This document shows, in pieces, positions 5,926 through 10,163 of a DNA stretch of 10,163 nucleotides. The notes beneath the pieces were generated by a model. That model searched no databases and was not told where the DNA came from. It saw nothing but the letters and a program-made list of their open reading frames with translations. Every line of letters begins with the position of its first letter. The first letter of the stretch is position 1. Origin of the DNA: Actinomycetes bacterium (GTDB lineage: Bacteria; Actinomycetota; Actinomycetes; Actinomycetales; Cellulomonadaceae); NCBI GenBank assembly GCA_023461115.1, contig JAEWOA010000305.1:1-10163 (forward strand), written 5' to 3'. The translations under genes were made by a program, and so were the position numbers.

Positions 5926-7215
5926 ACGACGTCGGCGAGCCTGCGCGAGGCGCGAGGCTTCGCGCGCCTGTGGACCGCCGCCACCACCTCCGCGTTCGGG
6001 AGCTACGTCACGATCCTCGCGGTCCAGGTGCTGGTGGTCGACGTGCTGGCGGGCGACGCCGTGGACGTCGGGCTCGTCAACGCCGCGCGGTGGGCGCCGT
6101 ACCTGATCTTCGGGCTGCTCGCCGGGGTGTTCGTCGACCGCGTGCGCCGCCGCCCCGTGCTCGTCGCGACCGACCTGCTCAGCGCGTTGGCGCTGTCGGC
6201 GATCCCCGTGCTGTTCGCCGCGAAGTGGTTGACGGTCGGGTGGTTGGCCGTCCTGATGGCGATCTTCGGGCTGTGCACGCTGGTGGGCGACGCGGCCTTC
6301 CAGTCGTTCGTCCCGAGGCTCGTCCCGACGCGGCTGCTCGGACCCGCGAATGCCCGGCTGGACCAGGCGGACGCGGTGGCGCAGGCCAGCGGGCCCGCGG
6401 TCGCCGGCGGCCTCGTGCAACTCCTCGGCGCGCCCGTCGCGGTGCTCGTCGACGCGGCGAGCTACCTCGTCTCAGCGGTCCTCCTCGCCACGGTGAAGAT
6501 CGACGAGCCCAGGACCAGCTCGAAGCCCCGAGTCCGGGAGATCGGGCCCGAGATCGGCGAAGGGCTCCGGTGGATCTACCGCCATCCGACGCTGCGCCCC
6601 TTGGCGATCTCGACCCACGCGTGGTTCGCGTGCTCGGCGGTGGCCGGCGCCGTCATGACGGCCTTCGCGCTGCGGACGCTCCACCTCAGCCCCGCGACCT
6701 TGGGCATCGCGCTCGCCGGCGCCGGCCTCGGGGCCTTGGCGGGCGCCTCGGTCGCGGTCCGCCTCGGCAACCGGTGGGGCGTCGGGCGCGTCGTCATCGG
6801 CGCGCGCCTCGGCACGGGGGCAGCCTGGGTGGTGATGGCCGCGTCGGCGCTGCTGGTCCCTGCCGGGCCGGCCGACGGGACCTGGGGCGGCGGACGAGCC
6901 TGGGCGCTCTTCGCGCTCGGCCACCTGCTCCTCGGGCTGTGCATGGGCGCCGAGAACGCGAACGAGATGGCGTACTGGCAGACCGCGACGCCCGACCGCC
7001 TGCAGGGCCGGACGAACGCCACGAGGCGGTCCGTCAACCGCGCGGTCATCGTCGCCGCGGCGCCCCTGGGAGGGCTGCTCGGCGACGCCGTCGGCTACGG
7101 CGCCGCCCTCGCAGCGGCCGGGGCGACGTTGGTGCTCGTCGCGGCCGTCTCGAGCGCCACCGGCGTGCGGCGGGCGCGGCTCGGCGACGCCCACACCCAG
7201 GAACAGGCCGCCTGA
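5923..7215 (+). CDS. MFS transporter, probable drug/solute exporter
   Basis: A 430-residue inner-membrane permease of the major facilitator superfamily, most like the MFS_3/DHA3 (macrolide- or enterobactin-efflux-like) exporters. Hydrophobic segments fit about 12 helices with a central hydrophilic loop near residues 190-215 (KIDEPRTSSKPRVREIGPEIG). The loop after the second helix has a motif A-like GVFVDRVRRRPV at residues 68-79. NARLDQADAVAQASGPAVAGGLVQ (residues 143-166) and DAASYLVSAVLL are characteristic of this subfamily. The GTG at 5923 gives the expected N-terminus (SLREARGFARLW just before helix 1). The substrate cannot be told from sequence. It follows the DGPF gene on the same strand and converges on the helicase gene. 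Confidence 0.9.
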   Translation: MTTSASLREARGFARLWTAATTSAFGSYVTILAVQVLVVDVLAGDAVDVGLVNAARWAPYLIFGLLAGVFVDRVRRRPVLVATDLLSALALSAIPVLFAAKWLTVGWLAVLMAIFGLCTLVGDAAFQSFVPRLVPTRLLGPANARLDQADAVAQASGPAVAGGLVQLLGAPVAVLVDAASYLVSAVLLATVKIDEPRTSSKPRVREIGPEIGEGLRWIYRHPTLRPLAISTHAWFACSAVAGAVMTAFALRTLHLSPATLGIALAGAGLGALAGASVAVRLGNRWGVGRVVIGARLGTGAAWVVMAASALLVPAGPADGTWGGGRAWALFALGHLLLGLCMGAENANEMAYWQTATPDRLQGRTNATRRSVNRAVIVAAAPLGGLLGDAVGYGAALAAAGATLVLVAAVSSATGVRRARLGDAHTQEQAA

Positions 7216-7238
7216 GGACGAGCGCGCGTGGGTGCTGC

Positions 7239-7252
7239 CCGCCGCGCGGCGG
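7239..7252. terminator. Palindrome between convergent genes, possible bidirectional terminator
   Basis: CCGCCGCGCGGCGG is a perfect 14-bp palindrome in the 40-bp gap between the MFS stop and the helicase stop. GCTG (7234-7237) and CAGC (7257-7260) could extend the stem outward. No T-tract follows in either direction, so it would be an actinobacterial-type tract-less terminator at best. At this GC content chance is a real alternative. Confidence 0.35.
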
Positions 7253-7255
7253 TGC

Positions 7256-10163
<2,908 letters not shown>

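Overview
The window is very GC-rich DNA with GTG starts, two HspR-type (HAIR) operator matches in front of dnaK, a DnaK lacking the Gram-negative ATPase-domain insert, and a large SNF2-type helicase. This points to a high-GC actinobacterium, possibly a Cellulomonas-like member of the Micrococcales. The genus is inference only. I see no tRNA, rRNA, CRISPR array, intact insertion sequence or prophage gene.

Layout from left to right: dnaK (minus, its last codons beyond the left edge) with a 508-bp upstream region; a quinone-oxidoreductase-like MDR gene (plus); then, convergent to it with a 14-bp overlap, a two-gene minus-strand operon of an NDH-2-like FAD oxidoreductase and an ECF41-type sigma factor that carries its own SnoaL-like C-terminal domain. 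Divergent from that operon are a small YciI/DGPF-domain protein and an MFS exporter (plus). Convergent to the exporter is a SNF2-family helicase (minus) whose N-terminus lies beyond the right edge.

The most informative part is the ECF41 module. The sigma factor shows the marks of its family (WFPEP linker, a DSGGK variant of DGGGR, and NPDKL near the end). Its operon is preceded by an exact TGTCACA-N16-CGTC, the promoter type I recall for ECF41 factors, which suggests autoregulation. The MDR gene is bracketed in direct orientation by the 3' end of the intact sigma gene and by a 92-bp degraded copy of that same 3' end, which carries an exact 57-bp deletion and a 1-bp frameshift. If transcribed with the MDR gene, this copy would be antisense to the sigma mRNA.

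The 508-bp region between dnaK and the MDR gene is dense in structure. It holds two HAIR operators, a further dyad overlying the dnaK promoter, two long inverted repeats of unknown role (one with 17-nt arms), the sigma relic, and a hairpin that would bury the Shine-Dalgarno sequence of the MDR gene. No wholly new system is demonstrated. The relic, the 17-nt-arm repeat and the Shine-Dalgarno hairpin are the items I cannot explain from known families.
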